A stretch of 23,689 bases of DNA, taken from Seison nebaliae. Taxonomy: Eukaryota; Rotifera; Pararotatoria; Seisonacea; Seisonidae. The stretch's first letter is position 1, and each line of letters begins with the position of its first letter. Below the pieces are notes generated by a model that saw only the letters and a program-made list of their open reading frames with translations, did not search any database and was not told the origin of the DNA. The stretch spans positions 1 to 23,689 of the forward strand of contig JALJEE010002456.1 of the NCBI GenBank assembly GCA_023231475.1, given 5' to 3'. The position numbers and the translations under genes are program-made. Positions 1 through 9,329 of the stretch are shown here, in pieces.

Positions 1-130
1 TAGTTTCACATTCTTTGCGTGTTTGTCCTGGCTTCTTTATCTTTGATTTATTGTCCGTTATGATGTTGCATACTTTATTAGTTGATGCGTCGTTTAGTGT
101 CATCTGGGATTCTTATATGACTTTGACTGA

Positions 131-991
131 TTACACATAAAAGAAACTGGAATTGATATTCATTTTTATGCCGATGGCACATTTGATAAAGCGCCAAAGG
201 ATTACCAACAGTTATATGTAATATCGATCGAAATCTATGGCTATTTTATAGAATTATTCTTCACAATAATGAAACATCGAACACAAGAAGATTATGAGAA
301 ACTTTTTCAACTTATCCGAACCATTATTCCCATTATTCCACGAACGATCACCACAGATTTTGAAATAGGAGCAATGAAGGCATTTAGGGACATTTTTCCG
401 GAAAGCAACTTACATGGTTGTTTTTTTCATCTCTCTCAGTCGATTATAAGAAAAGTATCAGAAACTGATAGGAAGAAAAAATTTCAGGAAAATTTAGAAT
501 TTAAAAAACAAATTAAATTACTTGCCGCATTATCATTCCTTCCAGCGATCGAAATTCCAAAAACTTTCGAGCAACTTTGTACAGAAATCGTCCACGATGA
601 TGTTATCGAAATTTATCGATATTTTGAGAGAGTTTATATTGGAATCAATGGGTCCCTGAATTCGTTGGAAGCTACATTCCCTTCCACTATTTGGTCAAAT
701 TATGAAAGAATCCGTCAAAAATTGCCCAGAACGAACAATGGTGCGGAAGGAAATAATAATGCTCTAAAACATTTAATCCCAACCAAACACACGTCAATCA
801 TCCGATTAGAAATGAACATTAAAGAAAGATTCGATTACATTAATATTAAATTAATTGAAATAGGAAGAGGAGAACAAAAAAGACAATCGGAGAAGCAATC
901 GAAGAAAGAAGAAAGTTTCCAAAGAGTTTCAAAATATAATCCTTTATCAATTCCTGAACTTTTTATCGAACAATTTGTAAATATGTTTTAA
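131..991 (+). CDS. MULE-type transposase, C-terminal part (5' end missing or in an upstream exon)
   Basis: Transposase core of the Mutator-like (MULE) superfamily, which cuts and pastes DNA transposons with a DDE-type active site. The frame is open from 131, just after a TGA at 128-130. The first ATG (269) lies inside the domain, so the true start is upstream or lost. I see the first motif ADGTFD (Asp at 173-175) followed by a P..Y.QLYVIS stretch. The second motif is TTDFE (Asp at 356-358), then the conserved HGCFFHLSQ C..H motif. The third is RTNNGAEGNNNALK (Glu at 746-748). All three acidic positions are therefore intact. The N-terminal region, often a FLYWCH or other zinc finger, is not visible in bases 1-130. 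An AG at 142-143 could be a splice acceptor. The tail is rich in Lys and Glu. It could be a live transposase with an upstream exon, a truncated copy, or a domesticated gene. I am confident of the family but not of intactness. Confidence 0.8.
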   Translation, partial: LHIKETGIDIHFYADGTFDKAPKDYQQLYVISIEIYGYFIELFFTIMKHRTQEDYEKLFQLIRTIIPIIPRTITTDFEIGAMKAFRDIFPESNLHGCFFHLSQSIIRKVSETDRKKKFQENLEFKKQIKLLAALSFLPAIEIPKTFEQLCTEIVHDDVIEIYRYFERVYIGINGSLNSLEATFPSTIWSNYERIRQKLPRTNNGAEGNNNALKHLIPTKHTSIIRLEMNIKERFDYINIKLIEIGRGEQKRQSEKQSKKEESFQRVSKYNPLSIPELFIEQFVNMF

Positions 992-1067
992 CCTTTTTTT
1001 TACAGTTTTATTTAATTTTCCCCCCATTTTTCAGTTTTTTCATCATTCTTTATAAATTTTTTTGTAC

Positions 1068-1073
1068 AATAAA
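1068..1073 (+). terminator. Putative polyadenylation signal of the MULE gene
   Basis: A canonical AATAAA lies 77 bases after the transposase stop codon, in a T-rich 3' region. A second AATAAA follows about 20 bases later. This suggests the transposase reading frame keeps a functional 3' end, but such hexamers are frequent in AT-rich DNA. Confidence 0.35.
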
Positions 1074-1196
1074 TTTCATCTCGTTCAACAATAAATTTGT
1101 TAAATTAAACTTCTTAAAATTACTTTAAAAATTAATTTTTTACAACATCAAAAACAATAAGTCAAAAATATTATATATAATTTAAGTTTAGTAAAG

Positions 1197-1380
1197 GACG
1201 ATCTTCGGAGCCGATATTCGATCTTGCAGGGCGAAGGAAAGCCCAGAGAGTCGCCGGGTCCGTAGACGTTAAAAGACGGTTCGTAGATTTGATTCTGCGG
1301 AGACGTCGACACTGTGTCGGAAAGCCTTCTTAGCGCGGTTTAGTGCAGCTGTTATTTCTGGCGATTGTGTGGTGTGGGAA
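1197..1380. other. GC-rich structured island of unknown nature
   Basis: About 180 bases are visibly near half G+C, while the sequence on both sides is strongly AT-rich. The segment contains several short hairpins: GGGC...GCCC at 1229-1244, CCGT...ACGG around 1259-1279, and the odd palindrome CGACACTGTGTCG at 1307-1319. It holds no convincing reading frame. Candidates are a structured non-coding RNA, a SINE body, or part of an LTR or other element related to the transposase upstream. I could not find good Pol III A and B boxes and recognise no known RNA family. Confidence 0.4.
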
Positions 1381-2594
1381 AGTGGTATTTAATTAAATAT
1401 TAAACATTTTGTGTTTAATTTAAAAAATTATTATTATTATTATGGTAGCTTCCAATCTGGTAATTCCATTAATCCAATTTCCGACTGGATAATAAAGAAA
1501 AAAGAGTAAAAAAAATAAAACTATTGATCAATCGGTGTAATTCTGCGAGAGATTCCAGATCGAGTGGCATAGATTCTGAGGGGTCGTAGGAGAAAATGAA
1601 GTCTCTGAAATTTTGTGGATTCATACTATGATACAAACCGTAATACCTGAGGGTATGTGAAAAGATTGATCGATTCTGAAAAAGATTAGCGTTTGTGAGA
1701 TGGGAGATGTGAAATTAGATTGGGCGATTTTGTCGATAAGAGTAAAAATTCGACGAGAGAAGAGAATGGGTAGGGGAAGAAGAATATAGCTCCATTTATC
1801 ATTGTCAAAAAACAACAAATAACTTCTTTGTTCATAATTAATAGATAGTTACTAGATTATATAACATATTACAAGCCTAAATTTTAAATTTACTTAAAAC
1901 TGTAAAAATACTCAGCTTTGTTATTGTGATAGTTTGGGCATAAGGAGCTAATTTGGCTCCCTACATACAACAAAAATACATGACTCCGCTCTTTCGTGCC
2001 CATGTCATATAATATATATAATCGAAAATTAATGCTGCCTAGTAAACGAATGTTAATAAAGTAAATTTTATAATGGTTTGTAAAATGAAGAATATTTCCA
2101 GATATATGTATGATGTATGAGTAATTTGAAAAAAAATTGGTTTACAATCGTTAACAATTAGTAAACTGTTAGTTTACCAATAATTTATTCATTGTTTACT
2201 ATAGTTTATCGCTTACAAGTCTTCGATTTATTTGCTTATATCATTGATTTACTGTCTTACAGTTTTAGCAGGGAGATTCGGGAAGAAAATTAAAGTTTAT
2301 CAAATTTTGTTTCCTTTTTTAACTTAATGTCATTAAAATCTCAATAAATTAATAAGTCTTCACTATATCTACTTCGGTAGTACAGTACCTGTCCAGTACA
2401 AAATTCGTGATGTCTGGTTTGATAATCTTGGAAAATGCTTAACATGAAATTTTTATTGGATGCAAACTTTAGGATGCAAGAAAACTAATATGGAACTTGA
2501 ATACATAACTTTTATGAAATTTCATTTTTGACAGAAAACGTAGTTTTCCCTTGTTCTGTTTTTTTGTGGCTCTTTCTCGTTTATTTCCCTACAA
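1381..2594. other. Intergenic, AT-rich, no gene seen
   Basis: No supported gene lies here. A TATTATTATTATTAT run is followed at about 1440 by TGGTAGCTTCCAATCTGG. Near 1932-2003 there is a nested inverted repeat with outer arms TGGGCA/TGCCCA and inner arms GGAGC/GCTCC. Around 2158-2178 there is a GTAAAC/GTTTAC inverted pair. The last part should contain the promoter of the gene that starts at 2595, but I see no clear core element. Confidence 0.4.
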
Positions 2595-4292
2595 ATGAAT
2601 ATCGTGAAGTCTCTTATTTATAAAGATATTTTTCGAGTCGATAGTGCAACGTTCCCCTATATGGATTATGAGGATAAGGTTAAGAAAGGGAGATGGTGTT
2701 GGGGTGACACATCGTCTGAACTTCAGCAATGTTCTTATAATTCAATTGGTTCATGTGAATTTATCGCATTAATTTCAGTCATTCGATCAGCACCATATTT
2801 TATGTATTATCTCTATTCTTATCATAAGAATGATAACTGGGAAAAGATAACTAAAATGGTAGATGAAAGAATCAGTCAACCAGATCTTAAAATAAATACC
2901 CCTCCAACATTAGCTGGAAATTACTTAGCAATGGAATTACTAAAAACCAGTACGGTTTATAATCCAGGAAAAGAAGACAAGCCACAATTGTTTCGACGAA
3001 ATTACTTGGAATATTTTTCGTTGCTTGTTGGTTATGCATCCATAAAGCAACGTCAACTTGGCATTTTCGATGGATATTTAAAAAATATATACTCTTACAT
3101 CAACTTTCCGTATATTACTGACAAACTGAATAGAAAACATATGAAAAAGTCTTATAATGATCAACGGAGAACGAAAGGCAATTTTTTTAGGATTATTTAT
3201 GAAAATTTATTTCCAACTTTGGATAACCCATTATTCTTCAAAGATTATAAGTCTAATAATTCATTCCATCAAATAGATGATCCGTTTAAAAATATCTCAC
3301 TACATATGTATGTCTCTTCAAACATACTCAGTTTTTATCCTCAAATCAATTTTTGGTTTCTTTCATTAGTTGGCGAGCTACAAGTTCATGAATCTGTCGC
3401 ACATGAACCAATTCATGAAAAGGTAAATCCCGTCAATTTATTACATCTAATTTCTGATCAAGCAAAAGATCAAATATATAGTAAAGGGAAAGCCGGACTA
3501 CCGTTTTGGATGCAGGTTGAAACTAAAATGAACCAACAAAATTATTTCTGGTCCAATCATAAACGCGGGAGGTATTTCCTAGGTTATCCTTATTACTTAA
3601 AATTGTTCCGCATTTTAAATAATTATCGATATTTTTCACATGATATAATAAAAAATCAAATACTTAACCTACCAATTGAACGACAATTGGCGCACAGTTG
3701 TTTTGATGAAAACAGTCAGTTAACGAATATACCAATTTTCGACAGGATTTTTCCCAATAATACAGAAAATTATCACTATGATGTAACTGGTATATTATTC
3801 GGTATTATTCCTTCAGTGAATATGATCGATTTTAGTTCAGGCGTACCGCAGCTTAAAATAGGTCCTAACATGAAAAATGGGGTCAATATGTGCACTAAAA
3901 AGATATTCCAAGAAATTCATCAGTTTCAAATACTAATAGGCGATAAGAAAATGAGAGCCGTAACAGATGAATTATATAATGATTTAAAACATTTCTTGGA
4001 GAATCTATTCGATCTTTATTGTGCCCATTCAATTGGATACATTAAAGGAAAAGAAAAAAAGATTAAAAAATATGGCCATGCGTTAGCTCTAATACGTTCA
4101 TTAGAAAAAAATAATTGGTATCATGTATCAAATGACAATGTTGCTCCGATTGAAAATATTAAAGATATAATATATGCCTATCGAACCGAAAGGTTACTAT
4201 CATATCAACTATCAAAAATTGGAAATCATGATCATTACGTAAATTTGTGGGAAATGGCTCGTGGGGTTCATTCCCAGCAATTATTTGTATGA
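2595..4292 (+). CDS. Hypothetical protein, 565 aa, intronless, family not recognised
   Basis: An uninterrupted 565-codon frame starts at ATG 2595 and ends with TGA at 4290-4292. I do not recognise the family. The protein is rich in aromatic and basic residues (many Tyr, Phe, Asn, Lys). It has no signal peptide, no clear membrane segment and no repeats. Notable segments are an early Trp-rich RWCWGD (about residues 33-38), a helical-looking middle with LVGELQVHESVAHEP (about 260-275), GKAGLPFWMQVETK, and a basic IKGKEKKIKKYG near residue 480. No nuclease, kinase, polymerase or zinc-finger signature is visible. Its length and lack of stops argue for a real gene or a recently active element gene. 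The flanks hold transposase and reverse-transcriptase remnants, so an origin in a mobile element or virus is possible but unsupported. Upstream exons cannot be excluded. Confidence 0.6.
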   Translation: MNIVKSLIYKDIFRVDSATFPYMDYEDKVKKGRWCWGDTSSELQQCSYNSIGSCEFIALISVIRSAPYFMYYLYSYHKNDNWEKITKMVDERISQPDLKINTPPTLAGNYLAMELLKTSTVYNPGKEDKPQLFRRNYLEYFSLLVGYASIKQRQLGIFDGYLKNIYSYINFPYITDKLNRKHMKKSYNDQRRTKGNFFRIIYENLFPTLDNPLFFKDYKSNNSFHQIDDPFKNISLHMYVSSNILSFYPQINFWFLSLVGELQVHESVAHEPIHEKVNPVNLLHLISDQAKDQIYSKGKAGLPFWMQVETKMNQQNYFWSNHKRGRYFLGYPYYLKLFRILNNYRYFSHDIIKNQILNLPIERQLAHSCFDENSQLTNIPIFDRIFPNNTENYHYDVTGILFGIIPSVNMIDFSSGVPQLKIGPNMKNGVNMCTKKIFQEIHQFQILIGDKKMRAVTDELYNDLKHFLENLFDLYCAHSIGYIKGKEKKIKKYGHALALIRSLEKNNWYHVSNDNVAPIENIKDIIYAYRTERLLSYQLSKIGNHDHYVNLWEMARGVHSQQLFV

Positions 4293-5124
4293 AGTCTCGT
4301 AGTATGATGATAAGGAAATAATTAAACTTGTCCACTATAATCCAATAACTAATTCGATAAGTTATCTTCTTTTTTCTTAATTTGAAATTGAGAACTAAAA
4401 TTAAGAGCAGTTCATGGTAAACAAACATAAAAGAATATATTCCCACCAATCGAGTTATTGTTAAGAAGTCGTTATCCAATAGTAAACTTTACCTGAAAAT
4501 GTCTCTCCGTCGTTACTCTAATTAATTTTAAAATTAAATTAAAATTATAATTAATTTCACAGACATATCTAAAAGAATTTATGAAACTTATAAATTAATT
4601 TTACCAAAAGTTCTCAGGTCCATCGTTAGAAAGAATATTGATTATTCCATTGATATGGAAATTAAATTAAAATGATGACATGAAAATAGTTTGAACTTTC
4701 AAAAAATTCACTGTAGAATATTCACTTACGAATATTCACTTAAAAATTTTAATATTTAGTATAATAATATTAATAATTTTAATAATATTAATATTAAAAA
4801 CTATAATAATTTTTTCATTGAATTAAATAATATTATGAATTAGCTTTCATATTGATTATCAATAAAATATCATATATAACAATAAACCTATTTTAAATAA
4901 ATATCACCAAAATTTTGATAAATAATAAGTTTTTTATTATATTATTTTTGGTTAAACGTAAATAGAAGTACTTAACATTAAAATAATAAAATTATGCAAT
5001 TAAACAACAATTACTCTTATTGTATCTTCAATAATAAAATAAAGTTTCCAGTGATAATTAAAGTTAATTTATTATATTTATTTCCATAAACATGAAGCAA
5101 ATTATAAAAAATTTTTTATTAATT
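4293..5124. other. Very AT-rich intergenic stretch
   Basis: This is mostly A/T, with runs of AATAATATTAAT type between about 4750 and 5110. A 13-base direct repeat (GAATATTCACTTA/CGAATATTCACTT) sits around 4716-4742. No coding frame on either strand looks real. An ATTAAA near 4320 could serve as the 3' signal of the gene ending at 4292. Confidence 0.4.
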
Positions 5125-5381
5125 GGTGACGAAATCACCGAAATACAGCTAAATGGGTGACGAAATCATCAAAATACAGCTAAATGGGTGACGAAATCAT
5201 CAACATACTCTAAAAACGGTGACAAAATCACCGTTTAATGAAAAATACGCAATATTTAGGTTCACAAATTTTTCCAGGGTGACGAAATCACCGAAATACT
5301 CTAAAAACGGTGACGAAATCACCGTTTTGTGGTGACGAAATCACCGATTTCCACTTAAAAAACATGCGGTGACGAAATCAC
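5125..5381. repeat. Array of eight palindromic units, core GGTGACGAAATCACC
   Basis: Eight copies of an interrupted palindrome start near 5125, 5156, 5187, 5217, 5278, 5308, 5331 and 5367. The full form is CGGTGA-CGAAA-TCACCG, which can fold as a six-base stem with a five-base loop. Spacing is about 31 bases for most neighbours, with one gap of about 60, which looks like one eroded unit. Two spacer types recur: AAATACAGCTAAATG and ATACTCTAAAAAC. Copies 2 and 3 end TCATC, which still pairs through a G-U wobble if the plus strand is transcribed but not if the minus strand is. Copy 4 differs only in the loop. The last copy loses its outer pair. The array lies just beyond the 3' end of the minus-strand reverse transcriptase, so it may be that element's tail, or an unrelated minisatellite. 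Confidence 0.85.
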
Positions 5382-5470
5382 ATGGAACCATTTTCTGTTC
5401 AATAACACTTTTCCAGCACTTTCAAAAACATTGTGTGTTACGATGCTTTTTAAGCTTTCTGATTTTTTTT

Positions 5471-6211
5471 TTATTGTAAATGTAGATCCCTATAGGGTAA
5501 TTGATAAATAAAAATTAAAAATTCACGACGTTGGTCGTTGGAAATTAATTCACGCCATCTTGCTATATGATTTTTGAGATTGTCGGGAACCAAGTATTCG
5601 AAAGAGAATTCATCTATCAATTCTCTTGCATTGTACAACCGGGTGGGCTTCGGAAGAGTGTAGTACGAACAGAAAAATGATAAGACAGAAGTAAGTGGTA
5701 GTAAATCGTTAAAATACGGAATAGGAAAGAATAGGTCGAAATCGCAGCAGAAAGTATGAAACAACTTCATTTGTAGAGCAATCGGAAAGTATTTACATCG
5801 GTGATTAATTGAGTGAAAAGCTCTAATGAACTTGCATCTAATATGATTGATGGTTGCAGAACTCTATTTCTTACAGTCTAAATAACAACCAAGAAATTTA
5901 CTGTCATTACATTTATATTCATTAAGAGGAGTATCTCTTTCATTCAGTTTAATATTCGTCAACAATTTGGATTTCGAATTATTATACTTTATACCACATC
6001 TCACAAGTTCTTCATGAATTAACCGTATGATAACATTGAAACTTTCCTTACTCTTGGTACGGAACACCATATCATCCGCATATGCATATAGAGTCGGAAA
6101 ACACTTACCATCAATAGAGAAAAAGAATCGATGGTTGGTTAAATCAATAACTTCATGTATAATCTTCCCGAACAACCAAGGTGCCAAAATAGAGCCATAA
6201 TAACGCAAACA
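5471..6211 (-). pseudogene. Reverse transcriptase fragment of a non-LTR-type retroelement, broken by an in-frame stop
   Basis: On the minus strand the frame carries the RT landmark YGSILAPWLF (equivalent to the usual G.ILSPWLF of non-LTR elements). It then carries SIDGKCFPTLYAYADDMVF with the catalytic YADD, followed by a helical segment and FLGCYLDCKK. A TAG at 5864-5866 then interrupts the frame. The same frame continues open through a C-terminal region to TAA at 5471-5473. The upstream limit is a TGA at 6212-6214, and no ATG lies at the start, so fingers and endonuclease parts are absent. A GT...AG interpretation around the TAG (37 bases) shifts the frame and soon hits a stop, so I treat it as a true premature stop. 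The element is most simply a decayed, 5'-truncated copy. Confidence 0.75.
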
Positions 6212-6309
6212 TCATATTTGCACGTCGCAGTCAACCAATCAATCGATCATATCTCCTTCACGTTTAAAAGAATTAATTGAATCCACCTTTTTTTACTTAA
6301 TAACTCTTT

Positions 6310-6624
6310 TTAGGGGATCAATATATAGATTTTTCGAAAAAGTTTGGAGATTTTCTTACAATTGTTAGATCGTGCCGGTAATATGCAAACCGTTCGATGA
6401 TACGCTTTCCTTTTTCTACCTGCTTTGGTCATGTGTAAGCTGGTCGGCCTACGTAAAAGTCGATTTAATTGAGGGTCTTCAATTAAGTTTAACAATCCGG
6501 TGAATAAAACTTGCAGAAGCACAATTGCTTTGTAAAGAATTTTATTTCGATAAGTTTTGAGGTGAAAAGGTAAAGTGTTATGGTAAAGTAAGTAATGAAG
6601 TAGTGGTAAAAATATCGAGAGCAA
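6310..6624 (-). pseudogene. Possible upstream remnant of the same retroelement
   Basis: A minus-strand frame of about 104 codons lies just upstream of the RT fragment, in a different frame and separated from it by about 95 bases with stops in every frame. It is rich in Leu, Arg and Lys, with segments such as RLLRRPTSLHM and KAGRKRKAYHRTVC. The first codon is TTG, not ATG. Its position and orientation fit the degraded N-terminal half of the retroelement protein. I recognise no domain in it, so this is a positional guess. Confidence 0.2.
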
Positions 6625-7030
6625 CTTATATAGACGTTTGCTAGGTAATTATGTTAATGACCTGTGTCTGTGTTTACATGTCCTCACATCGATTGTAAGA
6701 CGCCTAAGTTGTCAGTGATAAGGAAAATAGGTAAACATGGAAAGATAAATAACGGAAGATTGATGATGAAATGTTCCGTATGATTAAGATAAGATTGATT
6801 GAATTAAAATTGTTGATGATAACATTATGGATTATAAACAGTAATGTCGTTACGGCTTCGTTATCAGGTGATCCATCATTGTGTCACTCTTCTGGAAATT
6901 CGTACCATTTGTCCGTTTTCTCCTGTTCTGTCCTTAAGGTATTTTGACCTCTTACACATGTTTTAAACTTTTAAAAGCTTTTCCCAAATTTGTCTCATTT
7001 TCCTAATTCAGGGTAATCACATTCGTAACC
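6625..7030. other. Intergenic, no gene seen
   Basis: AT-rich sequence without a convincing frame, splice pattern or RNA gene. It may contain the eroded 5' part of the retroelement whose RT fragment lies to the left. Confidence 0.3.
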
Positions 7031-7196
7031 GGAATGCCAAATCGGAACGTAACCAAATCTCCTATCTTCATTTGGAACGTAGACAAATCTTTTTTTTTCA
7101 TTTGAAATGTAGCCAAATCTTTGTTTGTAGTATTCCAATCACTTGGAATGTAGTAAAATATTTTTTCTTGATTTGGAACGTAGTCAAATCTCTTAT
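7031..7196. repeat. Degenerate ~30-bp minisatellite, unit GGAACGTAG.CAAATCT
   Basis: The motif GGAACGTAnnCAAATCT followed by a T-rich stretch recurs near 7044, 7074, 7104, 7145 and 7175, with a partial copy at 7031. Spacing is about 30 bases, and about 40 across one insertion. Variants include GAAATGTAGCCAAATCT and GGAATGTAGTAAAATAT. The short plus-strand frame that crosses the array is a by-product of the repeats. Confidence 0.75.
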
Positions 7197-7816
7197 CGTT
7201 CGTCGAGATATCGGACGATGTACACTCAATTAAAATTGTTCAGCGTATTTTTTAATTTCTCATCCATTAAGATGTCCTTAAGACGAATTCTTTCATTCTT
7301 ATTCCACATCTCATACTCTACTTCTTCATGAGTTGGGTGAATTTTCCTTCGAAACGGTTCATCGTTAAACAACCACTTTTCACAAAGACCTTTATTGTAT
7401 TATTATATCCTTCCGAGCAATTATTGGTACGTGGCATAGTTCATAAGATCATGCATAGTTCGTGAACAATTAGAACAACTTTATTGGAAACAAAGCTGTG
7501 GAATCGACGTAATTTGATTCGAAATAGTCGTTTTTTTGATCAATAACATATGTATAGTATGGCTGAAAATGAACTACTAGTTCAGAACAAGTTTATCAGT
7601 GTTTATTATCATGTCCAACACAATATATATGTTGAGTCTTTGTTTTCATCAATTTTTTAGTGACTCTCATTTTTCTTTCAAATTAGAATTCCTAATTTTT
7701 TGACGATTTTTTGATCAAACGGTTTTCTATCAATCATGCTATAAATGGAAAGAGATTGAAAAATAAAATTTTTTCAATTTCGTACTATTTCAATTTAGGA
7801 AAAAATCAATCTTTTC
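7197..7816. other. Intergenic and upstream region of the membrane-protein gene
   Basis: I see no gene in this 620-base stretch. It is AT-rich and immediately precedes the ATG at 7817, so it should contain that gene's promoter and 5' leader. No clear TATA box or other recognisable element stands out from the AT background. Confidence 0.3.
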
Positions 7817-9286
7817 ATGAATATTTTCAAATTAACTTTATTCTTCGTTTATCTACGTTTAACTCATGCTACTACAACAATTGATTTTAGTATATTTTGT
7901 AGTAGCTATCGTTTAATCGTCGGAATTCTCTTATTATTAGTGTTTGTTTGCTTGATCGTATTATGTCTAATCGAAAGTTATAATCATAAATATGGAGGTC
8001 GATTTCTTAGATCAACAAGGGCATATCGACCCGCTTACAATACAAGCAAACTTACCACTGAACAAACTGCTAATAGTACCAACCAGTCATTAGGAAAATA
8101 TTACGGAAAGGATACCTCTGAAAAGGATTACTATGAAAAGGACAATTATGAGGATACTTATGCTCAGGAAAATTTTGAAGGGAAGAATTATGGAAGAAAC
8201 TTTCATAATAATATTAAACAAATTGAAAGTTTACTTAGCGAACAAAAAGAAGAAATCAACTTTTGGAAGAATAATTCGGAAATTTGGAAGACCAGATATG
8301 CAGAACTAAATTGTGAAATGGAGAACAAGATTATTCCCAATCTATTAGCCAAATACGATAACAAAAACGATGAAAATCATCAGAATAATAATAATGAATC
8401 GCTAATCCTCACATTTCCTTATAACAACGATTCGGAAGGAACAAACAGAATGAAATTAAATGATTCAATGAATGAAAGTCATAGAGGAATATCGAAAGAG
8501 AAGGCGAGACCCATTAAAAAATTTAGGAAATTTAGAACGACCAAGAAAAAAAAAACCATGAAGACCAATAATAAGTCTGACATACTATCTAGCTTAACTG
8601 AAGAAATTCTACCTCGTTCCCAAATAAAACCAAATGAACAACAGCTTCCAAAAATATTAGAAACATCTCGCAAGAAAGATATTAGGAGTTCTCGAAGAAC
8701 GATATCATCTAAATCAGCAAGAAAAAATTTTTATCGGTCGAACACTCATAAACGAAGAATCAACAAAAGTAGAACAACCATAGAATATAGGAAAGAGGAT
8801 TTGGATAAAGTTTCTAATGGAAATAATCGGAGAACAGGAGATGAGCTATCGACTTTAGAATTAAGTAATATGGTCAGTTCAGAATTAGGCGTTGATTCTA
8901 AAATGTCAACTAATCTCTCCATGTTTAACGAATTACCGAATAATTCGATTATAGTTCCAATAAAAACTTCCCCACAGATCCAAGCAGTTCGATGTAATAA
9001 TTTAATTACGGATGACCAACATGACGGAACAATAAATAAATATCGATTAGAAAGAGACATCGAGTATACTACAGATGTTTCTAATGAAAGAGATATTAAA
9101 GGATTGAATAACATTCTAAACAATATTACAAAGCGTATGGATGAATCGCCGAACAGAGAAAATTCCACCAAAGACAATAAAAATAATATAATTTTCTATG
9201 ACATGGATCATGATAAAACAGATGTCGACACTAGGAAATTTCAAACAATACCCACTGACTCTCTCCAAGTAAACAAGTGCCAATAA
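7817..9286 (+). CDS. Putative single-pass membrane protein with signal peptide, unrecognised
   Basis: A 489-codon intronless frame starts at ATG 7817. Residues 1-18 look like a signal peptide (a hydrophobic stretch ending LTHA). A short ectodomain (about 19-31) contains one Cys. It is followed by a strong membrane segment, about residues 33-53, made of Leu, Val and Ile with two Cys. The rest, more than 430 residues, would be cytoplasmic. It begins with basic residues, then a Tyr/Asp/Lys-rich low-complexity stretch with YEKDNYED-like repeats (about 95-125), a probable coiled coil (about 134-175), and a very basic region (about 228-320, KKFRKFRTTKKKK). The tail is Asn/Ser-rich and acidic. I recognise no family. 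The layout suggests a type I membrane protein with a disordered cytoplasmic tail. Function is unknown. Confidence 0.6.
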   Translation: MNIFKLTLFFVYLRLTHATTTIDFSIFCSSYRLIVGILLLLVFVCLIVLCLIESYNHKYGGRFLRSTRAYRPAYNTSKLTTEQTANSTNQSLGKYYGKDTSEKDYYEKDNYEDTYAQENFEGKNYGRNFHNNIKQIESLLSEQKEEINFWKNNSEIWKTRYAELNCEMENKIIPNLLAKYDNKNDENHQNNNNESLILTFPYNNDSEGTNRMKLNDSMNESHRGISKEKARPIKKFRKFRTTKKKKTMKTNNKSDILSSLTEEILPRSQIKPNEQQLPKILETSRKKDIRSSRRTISSKSARKNFYRSNTHKRRINKSRTTIEYRKEDLDKVSNGNNRRTGDELSTLELSNMVSSELGVDSKMSTNLSMFNELPNNSIIVPIKTSPQIQAVRCNNLITDDQHDGTINKYRLERDIEYTTDVSNERDIKGLNNILNNITKRMDESPNRENSTKDNKNNIIFYDMDHDKTDVDTRKFQTIPTDSLQVNKCQ

Positions 9287-9323
9287 TAATTATTGTTTAT
9301 TATTTATAATTATTCTGCAATGT

Positions 9324-9329
9324 AATAAA
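9324..9329 (+). terminator. Putative polyadenylation signal
   Basis: AATAAA lies 38 bases after the stop codon of the membrane-protein gene, the expected distance for a compact 3' end. Confidence 0.5.

Noticed and set aside
1190-1300. tRNA or SINE Pol III promoter in the GC-rich island
   Set aside because: A weak A-box-like TAGTAAAGGACG exists, but the only B-box candidate (GGTTCGTAGAT) misses key positions and no cloverleaf can be formed.
1621-1818. Short minus-strand frame
   Set aside because: 65 codons, no motif, and no splice or 3' signal to support it.
4159-4479. Minus-strand 106-codon frame overlapping the end of the 565-aa gene
   Set aside because: It overlaps antisense to the coding region, is hydrophobic only through AT-rich composition, and has no motif.
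5125-5381. Possible CRISPR array
   Set aside because: The repeats are palindromic and regularly spaced, but the spacers are shared between units and shorter than typical, the locus is eukaryotic, and there are no cas genes.
5830-5870. 37-nt GT-AG intron removing the TAG in the RT
   Set aside because: Splicing GTAAGA...ATTAG out shifts the frame and reaches a stop within about 25 codons, whereas the unspliced frame continues open after the TAG.
8479-9177. Minus-strand frames opposite the membrane-protein gene
   Set aside because: They are antisense shadows of a long, coherent plus-strand gene.
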